Positions 51,201 through 59,889 are shown, counted from the first letter of the stretch. The stretch: 64,000 nucleotides of DNA from an uncultured Verrucomicrobiota bacterium (GCA_947305775.1 CAMZEN010000004.1:24281-88280); one strand, 5' to 3'. The notes: generated by a model not told the origin, from the letters alone. Numbers and translations: made by a program.

Positions 51201-53211
51201 CGGCGTAAAGACGGGCGGAGGATTTGGCGCGGAGATGCTCGGGCGCGTGAGCCCGGTTCCGACGCGCCGCTTCAAGCCGCTGGCCATGTGGCAGGCGAAG
51301 GTTCCGCTTGAGAACGGGCGCGCTACGACATCCTTCAAACTGCCGGAGTTCGTGGGAGAGGTGCGCGTTACGGCGGTCGTCTACACGCGGTCCGCCTCGG
51401 GATCGGCGTCCATCCACAGAAAGGTGACGCCTAAGCTCGTGATGCAGCCCGATGCGCCACGGTTCGTTGCGCCCGGCGATGAATTCGAGTTTACGCTGCC
51501 GCTTTCAAACAGAAGCGGCGAAGATGGCGAAGTCTTCTACGAGGTCAGGGCGTGGCATGCCGTAGAGATGCCGGAGGTGAAGGGGACTGTCATGCTGGCG
51601 AAGGACGCCTCCACCAACCTCTTCTTCCGCGCAAGGGGCACGAGGACTGGCGAGGGATACATACGTTTCTCGACGCAGGGCTTCGGCGAGAGCCACAATA
51701 CGATGATCAACCTGCCGGTGCGTCCGGCGGTCGCGTGGCGCGAGTGCGCAGGCGTGCTGCGCCTGGAGCCGGGCGCGAGCGCGGCGTTCCCCGCCGCGAA
51801 CGCAAGCCGCCGCGTAGTCGTTGTCTCCGGTTCTCCGATGGGCGAACTCGTCTCCGCGCTGGAATGGCTTGCGGATTATCCGCACGGCTGCCTTGAGCAG
51901 ACTGCGTCGCGCATATTCCCGCTAGTGTCTTCGGGCGGAATTCTGAATTCGCTGGGTAGCGCAAAGGCCGGCGAACGCACCGATTACGTTGTCGCCGGCG
52001 TGAAGCGCGTCGAGTCGATGGTGCGTGCAAACGATTTCGTGATGTGGCCCGACTGCAACTACGCCCCATGGGATCGGGAGGTCTCTCTCTACGCTGCGCA
52101 TTTCCTCGTAGAGGCAGAGAAGGGCGGCATAGCCCTGAATCCCGTCGCCAAAGAGCGCGTGATGAAGTTCCTTGGCCGCTGGGCGATGTCCACTAACGAT
52201 ACCGTCTCCGCATATGCCTGCCACACGCTGGCGCTTGCCGGCGCACCCGAGAAGGACCGCATGTTCCGGCTTTATGACGGTCGGGGCAGCCTGTCGCTTC
52301 TGTCTCGTTCGCGCCTCGCACGTGCGTTTGTTTCCATTGGGGACCGTCGGCGTGCGGAGGATCTTATCGCGAACGCGCTTTCGCCGGCGTCCGTGAAGGA
52401 GGCTTCGTTCGCGCTTATGGCACTTCTTGAGCTGAATCCGGACGACGACAGGATTCTTCCTCTTGTGGAGTATCTTGAGTCGAACCGCGACAACGCAAAG
52501 TTCAGCTGGGGCACGACGGAGACGAATGCGCATGCGCTCCTCGCGCTCGGCGCATACTACAGCCGCCATCCGCCAAAGGACGGAGATCCCAAGGTGACGG
52601 TGCAGGGGGCCAACATCCTTGCCGACATCGAGAACCGTGGTACATATAGGATGGACGATGGCGTTGACGAGGGACCTGGCGCGATCAGCATCGTGAACTG
52701 CGGTGACGCGACCGCGTTCGTGACGTGGGGCGCGCTGACGTTGCCCGAACTGGACAGCGTCAAGGAGGAGTCGAGCGGAATCGCCATTGCGCGGCGTTTC
52801 TTCACGCCGGAGGGATCGCCCGCCGACATGACCTCGCTTGTCCACGGCGAAATGCTTGTGGTAGAGCTCACGCTTAAGACGGATAGCTCACGCGAGCTGT
52901 CGGATCTTGTCGTAGAGGACCTCTTCGCCGGCGCAATCGAGCCGATCCACTCTCCACTTGATCCGACGCAGTTCAGCTGGTGCGAGAAGAAGGGCGTCGA
53001 CTGGGTTATGAGGAGCGATGCTCGCGACGACAGAATGCTGGTCTTCTCGAAGAAGTTCTCGTTCGGCAAGGGCGATGAGGCGAAATTCTATTACCCGGTG
53101 CGCGTCGTTTCGGCAGGCGAATTCACGCTTCCCGGGACGTCCGTTGAGGCAATGTATTCGCCATCGCTCAGGGCTAACGGCGCACCATCGCGCATTACGG
53201 TCCGTCGTTAA
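48202..53211 (+). CDS. bacterial alpha-2-macroglobulin with thioester
   Basis: 1669 residues. One N-terminal transmembrane segment (about 7-30) with no lipobox, then a charged Lys/Glu linker (50-90), a series of beta-sandwich MG domains (about 150-900), and the thioester domain with GCLEQTASR, Cys1230 and Gln1233. The Cys-x-Glu-Gln motif is intact, so covalent trapping of proteases is expected. The rest has helical TED and final MG domain. Bacterial members trap proteases in the periplasm and often pair with PBP1C; here the partner is a LysM protein. Anchoring by a transmembrane helix rather than lipid is unusual. Confidence 0.9.
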   Translation: MNNKFITGWLAATTAIALSSLIALSWTLLKVKAYEKQHDCQILTTKAELCDRPKQEKAVETSGQDETEDERVKKAIAEEEKKNEPAKPAVPEMKVLGVEYNRDSLLNIHLAERPDMDAVRRYVEVSPLNEGVVGFSYHAEFNHKTSKYEPHLHVTGDFAYRTDVKLLVRKGLPLYGNSADTFSKGALAEDWSMTFNRKDADPCVRFANDGRYLPPGGVRSVAVDAINVTNVYTEVRRIEPRNLVQLLAREESVYAHSWHDSADEESTEELGGEPETNTVRCVNRPNEKETLRVALAVGDGGLSNGVYLVSVRSADIPRNDRRRYWWDDDDYRPNPNRYKLVCVSDLGLSVRRTKDGVGVWVTSLTTGLPVANAWIEVYSSANIRIAEGRTDENGWCSAARVAKGEPFAVVAIAENADDMSFMALRSSMQVDETYPEGARDEYLAPRECTAFLWSERGIYRHDERIFMHALLRDGRGQAPSPFPAEVVLRNPQGADYSRITLMPDASGSIAYDRFVVPAEQPSGIWQLILKTPGKDGRTLGVRDIKIEEFAPPQIRVAVEADGMAAPSNFAFTVSAEHLYGGPARSLGVEGAIVFEDVPFAPAEWKGFFFGNDDLGLKPSFRRLSRRTLDEDGRCMFDAPLWADSGLPKAAIRATGQGTVFEDGGRPATARKSEILHYYPYYIGTTLPEWLRMPEIGAPHISLVCVLPDGSCVTEAKTLDMKIERIETVYSYRQREDGWSTWDATRTRTVTIDDVKLTTSTNGVAEFTLPLSECGDYALTLTDAATGVSFGKTFYLSDWGDDAVRAPLANPTEVSIRPDKAFYRPGETPRLIVKSPFTGAALLGVFRDGEVYTEVVALTNATSEISLRTVEPSWAPNVDVTISVVQGLGANARHLAFRAHGETTVVVRRPEDELDVAVDASVRMPSKGEGGAVVEATVSAGGDAQGAVAVITVVDEGINILTGEETPDPIKFFAQPRTADHPLYDLYSKLLPVLDDGLSASGVKTGGGFGAEMLGRVSPVPTRRFKPLAMWQAKVPLENGRATTSFKLPEFVGEVRVTAVVYTRSASGSASIHRKVTPKLVMQPDAPRFVAPGDEFEFTLPLSNRSGEDGEVFYEVRAWHAVEMPEVKGTVMLAKDASTNLFFRARGTRTGEGYIRFSTQGFGESHNTMINLPVRPAVAWRECAGVLRLEPGASAAFPAANASRRVVVVSGSPMGELVSALEWLADYPHGCLEQTASRIFPLVSSGGILNSLGSAKAGERTDYVVAGVKRVESMVRANDFVMWPDCNYAPWDREVSLYAAHFLVEAEKGGIALNPVAKERVMKFLGRWAMSTNDTVSAYACHTLALAGAPEKDRMFRLYDGRGSLSLLSRSRLARAFVSIGDRRRAEDLIANALSPASVKEASFALMALLELNPDDDRILPLVEYLESNRDNAKFSWGTTETNAHALLALGAYYSRHPPKDGDPKVTVQGANILADIENRGTYRMDDGVDEGPGAISIVNCGDATAFVTWGALTLPELDSVKEESSGIAIARRFFTPEGSPADMTSLVHGEMLVVELTLKTDSSRELSDLVVEDLFAGAIEPIHSPLDPTQFSWCEKKGVDWVMRSDARDDRMLVFSKKFSFGKGDEAKFYYPVRVVSAGEFTLPGTSVEAMYSPSLRANGAPSRITVRR

Positions 53212-54038
53212 GGTAGCTTAAGGTAGGCTTCGCCCGCCTCGCGCCCAATGTCGTAGGTGCGTTGCATGACCTCCGGGTCGTGGCACACGCGCGATATCGG
53301 CAATGGCTCCTTGGGCGCTATCAGTTCTGCCTTGCCTGCGGCGACTTGTGCGTCGATGTATTCAAGGGTCTTGTTGTACCAGATGTGCCGCGTCTTGAGT
53401 GCATTGTAGACGGCGGGGTGGTTGCGAAGAAATGGCTTCAGGAGGCATATGCGTCTGCTTGAGAACTTGCGGTAGCCGTGCGGACGGGTGGTGATTACCA
53501 GATTGTGCCCATAGCCTAGGTCTTCGAAGTGTTTAAGCGGTATTCCGTCCGAAAGTCCGCCGTCGAGGTATTCGCGACCGTCTATTGCTACGGGACGCGA
53601 CACCAGCGGCATTGACGCCGACGCCTGTATCCACCTGAACGCAGTTTCGTCGGCTTTGTCGAGCTTCTTGTATACGGCCTCGCCTGTCGCGCAGTCTGTC
53701 ACGGCTACATGGAACTCCATTGGGTCGGCCTCGAACGCAGCTGCGTCGAAGACGTCCAGCTCCATCGGCAGTTCACGGTAGCAGAAGTCCGCGCCGAAGA
53801 GGTCGCCGGTCTTCAGGAGTGACGTCCAGGAGCAGTAGCGAGGATCCTTGGCGAAGCGCTTGTTGTACCTGATTACGCGCCCTGCCTGACTGCTCTTGTA
53901 GTTGCAGCCGAAGCAGGCGCCGGCGGAGACGCCGATCAGCCCGTCGAACTTCTCGCCGTGCATCATGAGGGCGTCAAGGACGCCGGCTGTGAAAAGCCCG
54001 CGCATGCCTCCGCCTTCAAGTACCAGGCCCCGCTTCAT
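53208..54038 (-). CDS. patatin-like phospholipase
   Basis: 276 residues on the minus strand. The oxyanion loop is [10 protein letters not shown], the nucleophile elbow GVSAGA (GxSxG with Ser) and the catalytic Asp DGGLSDG. Together these make a Ser-Asp dyad hydrolase of the YjjU type. There is no signal peptide. Its ATG at 54038 overlaps the rph stop by four bases (ATGA). The 3' end overlaps the convergent alpha-2-macroglobulin gene by four bases, with both stops inside TTAA. It likely cleaves phospholipid acyl chains; the role is unknown. Confidence 0.9.
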   Translation of the reverse strand: MKRGLVLEGGGMRGLFTAGVLDALMMHGEKFDGLIGVSAGACFGCNYKSSQAGRVIRYNKRFAKDPRYCSWTSLLKTGDLFGADFCYRELPMELDVFDAAAFEADPMEFHVAVTDCATGEAVYKKLDKADETAFRWIQASASMPLVSRPVAIDGREYLDGGLSDGIPLKHFEDLGYGHNLVITTRPHGYRKFSSRRICLLKPFLRNHPAVYNALKTRHIWYNKTLEYIDAQVAAGKAELIAPKEPLPISRVCHDPEVMQRTYDIGREAGEAYLKLP

Positions 54039-54730
54039 CGTCCCATCTTGGAGAAAATCTTCTTTAGGCCCTTGCGGGCGAGGGCGCGAAGGGCGTCGAG
54101 GGACTCTTCTGTGAAGGGCTTGTGCTCTGCCGTTCCCTGAAGCTCGACATATCTGCCGTCGTCCGTCATGACGACGTTGAGGTCCACTTCCGCAGTGGAG
54201 TCGTGGGCGTAGTCGAGATCCAGCGTCGGGATTCCGTTGCATACACCCACAGACACGGCGGCGACTCTATGGATTATAGGATTTTCTGACAGCTTGCCTT
54301 CGGCGACAAGCTTTGCGATCGCGTCTTCAAGCGCCACCATGCCGCCGGTTATCGAGGCGCAGCGCGTTCCGCCGTCCGCTTGAAGAACGTCGCAGTCGAT
54401 GGTTATCTGGCGCTCTCCGAGCTTGGTAATATCCACCGCGGCGCGCAGGGCGCGTCCTACGAGACGTTGAATCTCCGTCGAGCGAGCGTCGAGCTTGAGC
54501 TTTTTGATGTCTCGCTCCTTTCGTCCGCCTCCGGTCGACGAGGGGAGCATCGAGTATTCCGCCGTAACCCAGCCCTTGCCCGTATCCTTCAGGAACGGCG
54601 GCACCTTCTCCTCTACGCTGGCCGTGCATAGCACCCACGTGTCGCCCCATTTGACTAGCACGCTGCCGGCAGCGTGCTTTGTGAAGTTCCTTACGAACTC
54701 GATCTTTCTGAGTTGATCGTGTTTCTTCAT
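54035..54730 (-). CDS. rph: ribonuclease PH
   Basis: 231 residues. It trims the 3' ends of tRNA precursors by phosphorolysis. [22 protein letters not shown] at the N-terminus, [48 protein letters not shown] and [21 protein letters not shown] are the usual signatures. ATG 54730 is chosen (AAAGGAG ten bases upstream) over an ATG at 54763. It is transcribed with the patatin gene from the promoter at 54762. Confidence 0.95.
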   Translation of the reverse strand: MKKHDQLRKIEFVRNFTKHAAGSVLVKWGDTWVLCTASVEEKVPPFLKDTGKGWVTAEYSMLPSSTGGGRKERDIKKLKLDARSTEIQRLVGRALRAAVDITKLGERQITIDCDVLQADGGTRCASITGGMVALEDAIAKLVAEGKLSENPIIHRVAAVSVGVCNGIPTLDLDYAHDSTAEVDLNVVMTDDGRYVELQGTAEHKPFTEESLDALRALARKGLKKIFSKMGR

Positions 54731-54761
54731 GACCTGTGCCGTCTCCTTTCGGTTGTTAGGC

Positions 54762-54770
54762 ATTATACCA
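54762..54770 (-). promoter_or_regulatory. extended -10 promoter for rph
   Basis: TGGTATAAT on the minus strand, 31 bases before the rph ATG. It is divergent from the sulfatase promoter 43 bases away. Confidence 0.65.
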
Positions 54771-54806
54771 TTTCCGTTGTTCTTGTGCCGTCGTCAGCGG
54801 CAAGGA

Positions 54807-54821
54807 GATTTTTGGTATAAT
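54807..54821 (+). promoter_or_regulatory. extended -10 promoter for the sulfatase, near-leaderless
   Basis: GATTTTTGGTATAAT ends ten bases before the ATG at 54832, leaving a predicted leader of about three bases and no ribosome site. Confidence 0.6.
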
Positions 54822-54831
54822 TGAAACCACT

Positions 54832-56391
54832 ATGAACGAACATATCGCAAAGGGACGTGTTGCAATCAGGCGGGTTGCCGTCATGTGTGTTGTCGTCGCG
54901 CTTGCGTTGGCTTCGCTTGCCGCAGGACGCGGAGAGAAGCCAAACATCATCTTCATTCTCGCGGACGATCTCGGTTACGGCGATACCGGCTTTACATGGC
55001 AGGCGCGCGCGCGTGAGGCTTCGCAGGCTAGGATTCTCACCCCAAACCTCGACCGCTTGGCCCGCGAAGGCGTTACGATGACGAGCCACTACTGCGCGGC
55101 GCCGGTGTGCGCTCCGTCCAGGGCGTCGCTTCTCCTCGGTCGTGTGCAGGGCATGTGCTCGCTCAGGGACAACTGCTTCGACCGTCCTTTCACGGAGCGC
55201 GACACCCTCGGTACCGTCATGAAGGGCGCGGGCTATACGACGTGGGCGGTGGGCAAGTGGGGCATAGCTGGCGGAGGGGAATCGGGCGAGGCGGTTTCGT
55301 CCCACCCGCTCGACAAGGGCTTCGACTATTTCTATGGCTTCCTCGACCATATGGCCGGTCACACATACTACCACTACGAGGGACACATCCGCGGCGCCTT
55401 CATGGGCATAACGGAAAACCGCGCGAACGCGACTGCATCGGCCGAGGGGATATACTCCACCGACCTTTTTGCGGCAAAGGCCAAGCAGCTGATTTCCGAC
55501 CATATGGCGCGCGACCCAGAAAAGCCGTTCTTCATGTATCTTGCGGTCAATACTGTCCACGGTTCGGCGAAATCGGACGATACCCTCTCTTGCAAGGAGC
55601 CCATCCACGTTCCTGGGCGTCCATACCCCGAAGGCGGGGTGTCGTGGCCGCTCGAAAAGGAACCGCTTGAAGCCCGCAACACGTGGATCGATCCAAAGTA
55701 TGCGAACCTTCCTCCCGTCGCCGCCCGCTATGCCACGAGCATAACCCGCTTTGACGACGCGTTAGGCGACCTCATGCGTCACCTTGAATCGCACGGCATC
55801 GACCGCGACACGCTGATAATATTCACTTCCGACAACGGTCCTGCAAATGAATACGGGGTTGATCCGCGCACCTTCGGATCCGCCGGACCCTTCGACGGGA
55901 TGAAGCGCGACGTGTTCGAGGGCGGGATGCGCGTTCCCGCGATAGCTTACTGGCCTGCGAGGATAAACCCGGGCACCGTGGACGCCGCGCCGTCGCAGTT
56001 CCACGACTGGATGGCGACGCTGGCGGAAATCGGCGGGGTCGGGAAGCCCGAGCTTTGCGATGGAGTGTCGCTATTGCCGCGCTGGGAAGGCGAGAAGGGT
56101 GAGCCGTCGCTGGTCTACACGCAGTACGAGTTCCCGTGGGGCGGGGGAACGGAGGCGTTCAACGAGTTTCAGGCGCGGAAGGGCTCGGTTAGGGGCCTTC
56201 AGCAGATGGTGCGCGTCGGCGACTACGTGGCCCTCAGAACGCGGATGCGCGAAGGCGGAGAAGGGGCGAAGGTAAGGCTCTACAATGTCGTCGAAGATCC
56301 GTTCGAAGAGCGCGATCTTTCGGGCGACGAGTTGCAGCAATCCCGTCTGAAGGAGATGACCGGGATTCTGGACGGGCGTCTACGCCAGTGA
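54832..56391 (+). CDS. formylglycine-dependent sulfatase
   Basis: 519 residues. A signal peptide (VAVMCVVVALALASLAAG) is followed by KPNIIFILADDLGYGDTGF with metal-binding Asp pair. The signature CAPSRASLLLGR carries Cys93, which must be converted to formylglycine. DKGFDYFYGFLDH, NTVHGS and FTSDNGPANEYG supply further metal and sulfate contacts. It is exported and would remove sulfate from glycans such as mucin or algal/host polysaccharides. The maturase is not in the window. The gene is monocistronic. Confidence 0.92.
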   Translation: MNEHIAKGRVAIRRVAVMCVVVALALASLAAGRGEKPNIIFILADDLGYGDTGFTWQARAREASQARILTPNLDRLAREGVTMTSHYCAAPVCAPSRASLLLGRVQGMCSLRDNCFDRPFTERDTLGTVMKGAGYTTWAVGKWGIAGGGESGEAVSSHPLDKGFDYFYGFLDHMAGHTYYHYEGHIRGAFMGITENRANATASAEGIYSTDLFAAKAKQLISDHMARDPEKPFFMYLAVNTVHGSAKSDDTLSCKEPIHVPGRPYPEGGVSWPLEKEPLEARNTWIDPKYANLPPVAARYATSITRFDDALGDLMRHLESHGIDRDTLIIFTSDNGPANEYGVDPRTFGSAGPFDGMKRDVFEGGMRVPAIAYWPARINPGTVDAAPSQFHDWMATLAEIGGVGKPELCDGVSLLPRWEGEKGEPSLVYTQYEFPWGGGTEAFNEFQARKGSVRGLQQMVRVGDYVALRTRMREGGEGAKVRLYNVVEDPFEERDLSGDELQQSRLKEMTGILDGRLRQ

Positions 56392-56417
56392 TGGCGGACC
56401 GGCGCGGTTTTGTGATT

Positions 56418-56447
56418 TTGCATTAACAGTGCATAATATGGTATAAT
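56418..56447 (+). promoter_or_regulatory. promoter for galE
   Basis: TTGCAT (56418-56423), 18-base spacer, extended -10 TGGTATAAT (56439-56447). The leader holds GAAAGGACC before the ATG at 56478. Confidence 0.65.
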
Positions 56448-56477
56448 GTTTGCATCAGAACGAAAGGACCCTAAAAC

Positions 56478-57515
56478 ATGAAGATTCTCGTAACCGGCGG
56501 CGCCGGATTCATCGGTAGCCACACTGTAGTGGAGTTGCTCAATGCGGGGCATGACGTTGTTATCGTCGACAACCTCTGCAACAGCTCAAAGAAATCGCTT
56601 CTCCGCGTGAAGAAGATTACCGGCAAGAAGCCCAAATTCTATAAGGTCGACATCCGCAACGAGAAGAAGCTCAACGCTGTTCTCGATGCCGAGGGACACT
56701 TCGACGCGACCATCCATTTCGCCGCGCTCAAGGCCGTGGGCGAGTCCACCAAGATTCCTCTCAAGTACTACAACAACAACCTTGGCGGAACGTTCACGCT
56801 TCTCAAGTGCCTCGCCGACCACGGCTGCAAGAACATCGTGTTCTCCAGCTCCGCGACGGTCTACGGCGATCCCGCGTCCGTGCCGATCCGCGAAGACTTC
56901 CCGACCCCCGGCTGCACCAACGCATACGGTTGGACGAAGCTCATGATGGAGCAGGTCTTCAAGGACGTCCAGAAGGCGGACCCCGAGTGGAACGTGATTC
57001 TCCTCCGCTACTTCAATCCGATCGGCGCGCACAAGTCCGGTCTCATCGGCGAGGATCCTGCAGGCATCCCCAACAACCTGCTTCCCTACGTGGCGCAGGT
57101 CGCGGTCGGCCGCCTGCCCGAGCTCAACGTGTTCGGCAACGACTATCCGACGGTGGACGGCACGGGCGTGCGCGACTTCATCCATGTCGTTGATCTTGCC
57201 CTTGGACACCTCAAGGCGATCGAGAAGCTCGAGAAGGAGCCGAAGCTTGGCCTTAAGATCTACAACCTCGGCACCGGCAACGGATACTCCGTGCTGCAGG
57301 TCGTAAAGGCTTTCGAGAAGGCCTCCAAGCGCAAGGTTCCATACAAGATCTGCCCTCGCCGCCCCGGCGACATCGCCGAGTGCTGGGCCGATCCTTCGCT
57401 CGCGCTCAAGGAGCTTGGCTGGAAGGCCGAGCGCGGCATTGACGAGATGTGCAAGGACGCCTGGCGCTGGCAGAAGAAGAACCCTTACGGGTTCAACAAG
57501 CCTAAGAAGGCGTGA
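56478..57515 (+). CDS. galE: UDP-glucose 4-epimerase
   Basis: 345 residues. NAD-binding GGAGFIGSH at residues 7-15, DNLCNSS, FSSSATVYGDP with catalytic Ser, YGWTK with the catalytic Tyr and Lys, and RYFNPIGAH identify GalE. It interconverts UDP-glucose and UDP-galactose, and in many gut bacteria the N-acetyl forms. It overlaps the next gene by four bases (GTGA). Confidence 0.95.
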   Translation: MKILVTGGAGFIGSHTVVELLNAGHDVVIVDNLCNSSKKSLLRVKKITGKKPKFYKVDIRNEKKLNAVLDAEGHFDATIHFAALKAVGESTKIPLKYYNNNLGGTFTLLKCLADHGCKNIVFSSSATVYGDPASVPIREDFPTPGCTNAYGWTKLMMEQVFKDVQKADPEWNVILLRYFNPIGAHKSGLIGEDPAGIPNNLLPYVAQVAVGRLPELNVFGNDYPTVDGTGVRDFIHVVDLALGHLKAIEKLEKEPKLGLKIYNLGTGNGYSVLQVVKAFEKASKRKVPYKICPRRPGDIAECWADPSLALKELGWKAERGIDEMCKDAWRWQKKNPYGFNKPKKA

Positions 57516-58084
57516 CCGCGCTAGAATACATACTAGACGGATTGGCTGCCGAGCTTGCGTTAGAGCGCGAGCTCGGCGTCCGTGTTGTTGAATGCGACCG
57601 CTCGTTGCTTGCGCAGCCATCCAGAGTCCCTGAGACCGTGCCCTTAGCCGCGCCGGCAGCGCCGATTACAGCCGCGCCTGCGGTCGCGCCGGTAGAACGC
57701 GCCAAGCAGGCTTCGCCATCATCCGCAATTGCCGACATTGTCTTCCTCCACGACAAGCCTCTCTCGCCCCCGTGCGAAGAGATGATGGCGAAAATCGTCG
57801 CGGCGCTCGGAAAGACTCCCGAGACCGCGCCGGTCGTGACGGAAGGGGCGGTGCCGCGCGCGAAGGCCTACGTCGTGCTTGGCGGGCTGGCCTTGAAGAA
57901 GTGGTTCCCGGGCGTCAGCGCCGCGCCGGGGCAATGGGTTGCCACGCCGCTTTCGCCGAATGTGCTCGTGACGTATTCGCCGGCTTACATACAGCGGTTC
58001 AGCACGGTTACCCCTGCGGTGCAGCAGATAAAGAAGGATATGTGGACTTCGATAAAGTCCGTTCTCCGCCGCATCCAGGGGTGA
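57512..58084 (+). CDS. degenerate uracil-DNA-glycosylase-like protein
   Basis: 190 residues from a GTG overlapping galE. The N-terminus is helical (EYILDGLAAELALERELGVR), then an Ala/Pro-rich linker (about 37-70). The rest resembles family 4/5-type uracil-DNA glycosylase: ADIVFLHDKPLSPPCEEMMAKIVAALGK, AKAYVVLGGLALKKWFPG, and the ending VLVTYSPAYIQRF...MWTSIKSVLRRI. The usual GEAPG-x-xE/D loop and cluster cysteines are missing, so uracil excision is doubtful. The C-terminal TYHPAYLLR-like motif has Ser for His. It may be a non-catalytic DNA-binding derivative. Confidence 0.5.
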   Translation: MTALEYILDGLAAELALERELGVRVVECDRSLLAQPSRVPETVPLAAPAAPITAAPAVAPVERAKQASPSSAIADIVFLHDKPLSPPCEEMMAKIVAALGKTPETAPVVTEGAVPRAKAYVVLGGLALKKWFPGVSAAPGQWVATPLSPNVLVTYSPAYIQRFSTVTPAVQQIKKDMWTSIKSVLRRIQG

Positions 58085-58088
58085 AATA

Positions 58089-58097
58089 TGATATAAT
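58089..58097 (+). promoter_or_regulatory. extended -10 promoter for fabD
   Basis: TGATATAAT followed by a leader of about 21 bases with ATAAGGAGT. No clear -35. Confidence 0.6.
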
Positions 58098-58124
58098 GTT
58101 CCAAACACACATAAGGAGTAAATG

Positions 58125-59048
58125 ATGTCAGATTGCTGCATATTTGCGGGCCAGGGAGCCCAGGTTCCGGGAATGGGCAAGGATTTCGCCGAGGCCGACG
58201 CCGAGGCGATGGCCCTCTTTGACAAGGCAAACGCCGTTCTTGGCTTTGACCTCAAGAAGATATGCTTTGAGGGTCCTGCGGAGGAGCTCACCAAGTCGAA
58301 CATTTGCCAGCCCGCCATATTCGTTACGAGCTATGCCGCGTATCTCGCGCTGCAGAAGGCTCGCAAGACCGATTTCGCGTGCGCCGCCGGTCTCTCGCTG
58401 GGCGAGTGGGGCGCACTTTGCGTAGCGGGTGTTCTCGACTTCGATTCGACGTTGAAGGTTCTCGAGGCTCGTGGTCGCTTCATGCAGGAGGCCTGCGAGG
58501 CGACGCCGAGCGGAATGATCGCCATCGTCGGCGCAAGCGCCGAGCAGCTCAAGGCTCTTTGCGAAAAGACCGGCTGCACCGTCGCAAACGTCAACTCGTC
58601 CGCACAGCAGGTGCTCTCCGGCTCGAAGGATGCGATCGCTGCCGCCGCCGGCGCCGCGAAGGAGCTCGGCATCAAGCGCGCCATTCCGCTCGCTACGGCA
58701 GGTGCGTTCCATTCTCCATTCATGGCGCCCGCCCGTGAGAAGCTTGCGCCTGTCCTAGACACGGTGACATTCTCCTCGCCGAAATTCCCCGTGCTTTCAA
58801 ACGTAACGGGCAAGCCTCATTCAAGCGATCCGTCGGTCATCAAGGCGACGATGCTCGAGCAGGTCACCGGCACAACCAACTGGGCTGCGGACGTAGAGAC
58901 CGCCAAGTCGCTCGGCTGCACCCGCTTCGTCGAGTTTGGTCCCGGCAAGGTGCTCTCGGGCCTCGTCAAGAAGATCGATGCGGCGCTCGCCACCTGCAAC
59001 GTGGCCGACCTCGCCAGCCTCGGTGAGACGGTCGCCGCTCTTGGTTGA
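58125..59048 (+). CDS. fabD: malonyl-CoA:ACP transacylase
   Basis: 307 residues. CIFAGQGAQVPGMGKDF, the nucleophile elbow GLSLGEW (GxSxG), QACEATPSGMIAIVG and the His in AGAFHSPFM identify FabD, which loads malonate on ACP. The second ATG at 58125 is chosen because AAGGAG (58113-58118) is six bases upstream; 58122 is the alternative. fabG follows. Confidence 0.95.
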   Translation: MSDCCIFAGQGAQVPGMGKDFAEADAEAMALFDKANAVLGFDLKKICFEGPAEELTKSNICQPAIFVTSYAAYLALQKARKTDFACAAGLSLGEWGALCVAGVLDFDSTLKVLEARGRFMQEACEATPSGMIAIVGASAEQLKALCEKTGCTVANVNSSAQQVLSGSKDAIAAAAGAAKELGIKRAIPLATAGAFHSPFMAPAREKLAPVLDTVTFSSPKFPVLSNVTGKPHSSDPSVIKATMLEQVTGTTNWAADVETAKSLGCTRFVEFGPGKVLSGLVKKIDAALATCNVADLASLGETVAALG

Positions 59049-59068
59049 GAGGATCAAGTCAACGATAT

Positions 59069-59074
59069 TATAAT
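59069..59074 (+). promoter_or_regulatory. possible -10 box for fabG
   Basis: TATAAT without the TG extension, with TTGAGA 18 bases upstream. fabG may also be read from the fabD promoter. Confidence 0.4.
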
Positions 59075-59092
59075 CAACGAAAGGAAAAATCA

Positions 59093-59857
59093 ATGTCGAA
59101 TCTAAAAGGCAAGGTTGCGATAGTCACCGGCGCGGCGCGCGGAATCGGCGCGGCGATAGCGAAGAGGCTCGCTTCCGAAGGTGCTGATGTTGCGATATGC
59201 GATCTCAAGGCCGAATGGTGCGATGAGACGGTGAAGGCGCTTGAGGCTCTTGGCGTCAAGGCGAAGGGCTACGGTGTGAATGTCGCGGTCAGCGAGGAGG
59301 TCGATGCGTGCGTGAAGTCCGTGATCGCCGACTTCGGCAAGGTGGACATCATGGTCAACAACGCCGGCATCACAAAGGACGGACTCTTGATGCGCATGAG
59401 CGACGAAGACTGGGACGCGGTTCTCAATGTCAACCTCAAGGGCACGTTCCTGTTCACGCGCGCCGTCGCGAGGCCGATGATGAAGAACAAGGCTGCGGAC
59501 GGCTCGCAGGCCGGCGGCTCGATCATCAACATCGCCAGCGTCGTCGGCATCATGGGCAACGCCGGCCAGGCGAACTACACGGCGTCGAAGGGCGGTGTGA
59601 TTGCGCTGACCAAGACGACAGCGAAGGAGCTCGGCTCGCGCAACATCCGCTGCAACGCGGTCGCGCCCGGCTTCATCCAGTCCAAGATGACGGATGTCCT
59701 TCCCGATGACGTGAAGAAGAGCTATATGGATATGATTCCATTGAAGCGCTTCGGCACGGCGGACGACATCGCCAAGGCGGTGGCGTGGCTCGCGGGCGAA
59801 GATGCGAGCTACGTGACCGGACAGATCATTTCGGTAAACGGCGGGATGCTAGGGTAA
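59093..59857 (+). CDS. fabG: 3-oxoacyl-ACP reductase
   Basis: 254 residues, classical short-chain dehydrogenase. The cofactor motif VTGAARGIGAAIA (TGxxxGxG), NNAG, IINIASVVG with the catalytic Ser, and YTASKGG with Tyr and Lys are all present. NIRCNAVAPGFI and TGQIISVNGGM follow. It reduces 3-oxoacyl-ACP with NADPH. ATG 59093 has AAAGGAAAAA upstream. It lies between fabD and acpP, as in many bacteria. Confidence 0.95.
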   Translation: MSNLKGKVAIVTGAARGIGAAIAKRLASEGADVAICDLKAEWCDETVKALEALGVKAKGYGVNVAVSEEVDACVKSVIADFGKVDIMVNNAGITKDGLLMRMSDEDWDAVLNVNLKGTFLFTRAVARPMMKNKAADGSQAGGSIINIASVVGIMGNAGQANYTASKGGVIALTKTTAKELGSRNIRCNAVAPGFIQSKMTDVLPDDVKKSYMDMIPLKRFGTADDIAKAVAWLAGEDASYVTGQIISVNGGMLG

Positions 59858-59889
59858 GTACCCCCTTGCGCAACCCGACCGAAATATAG

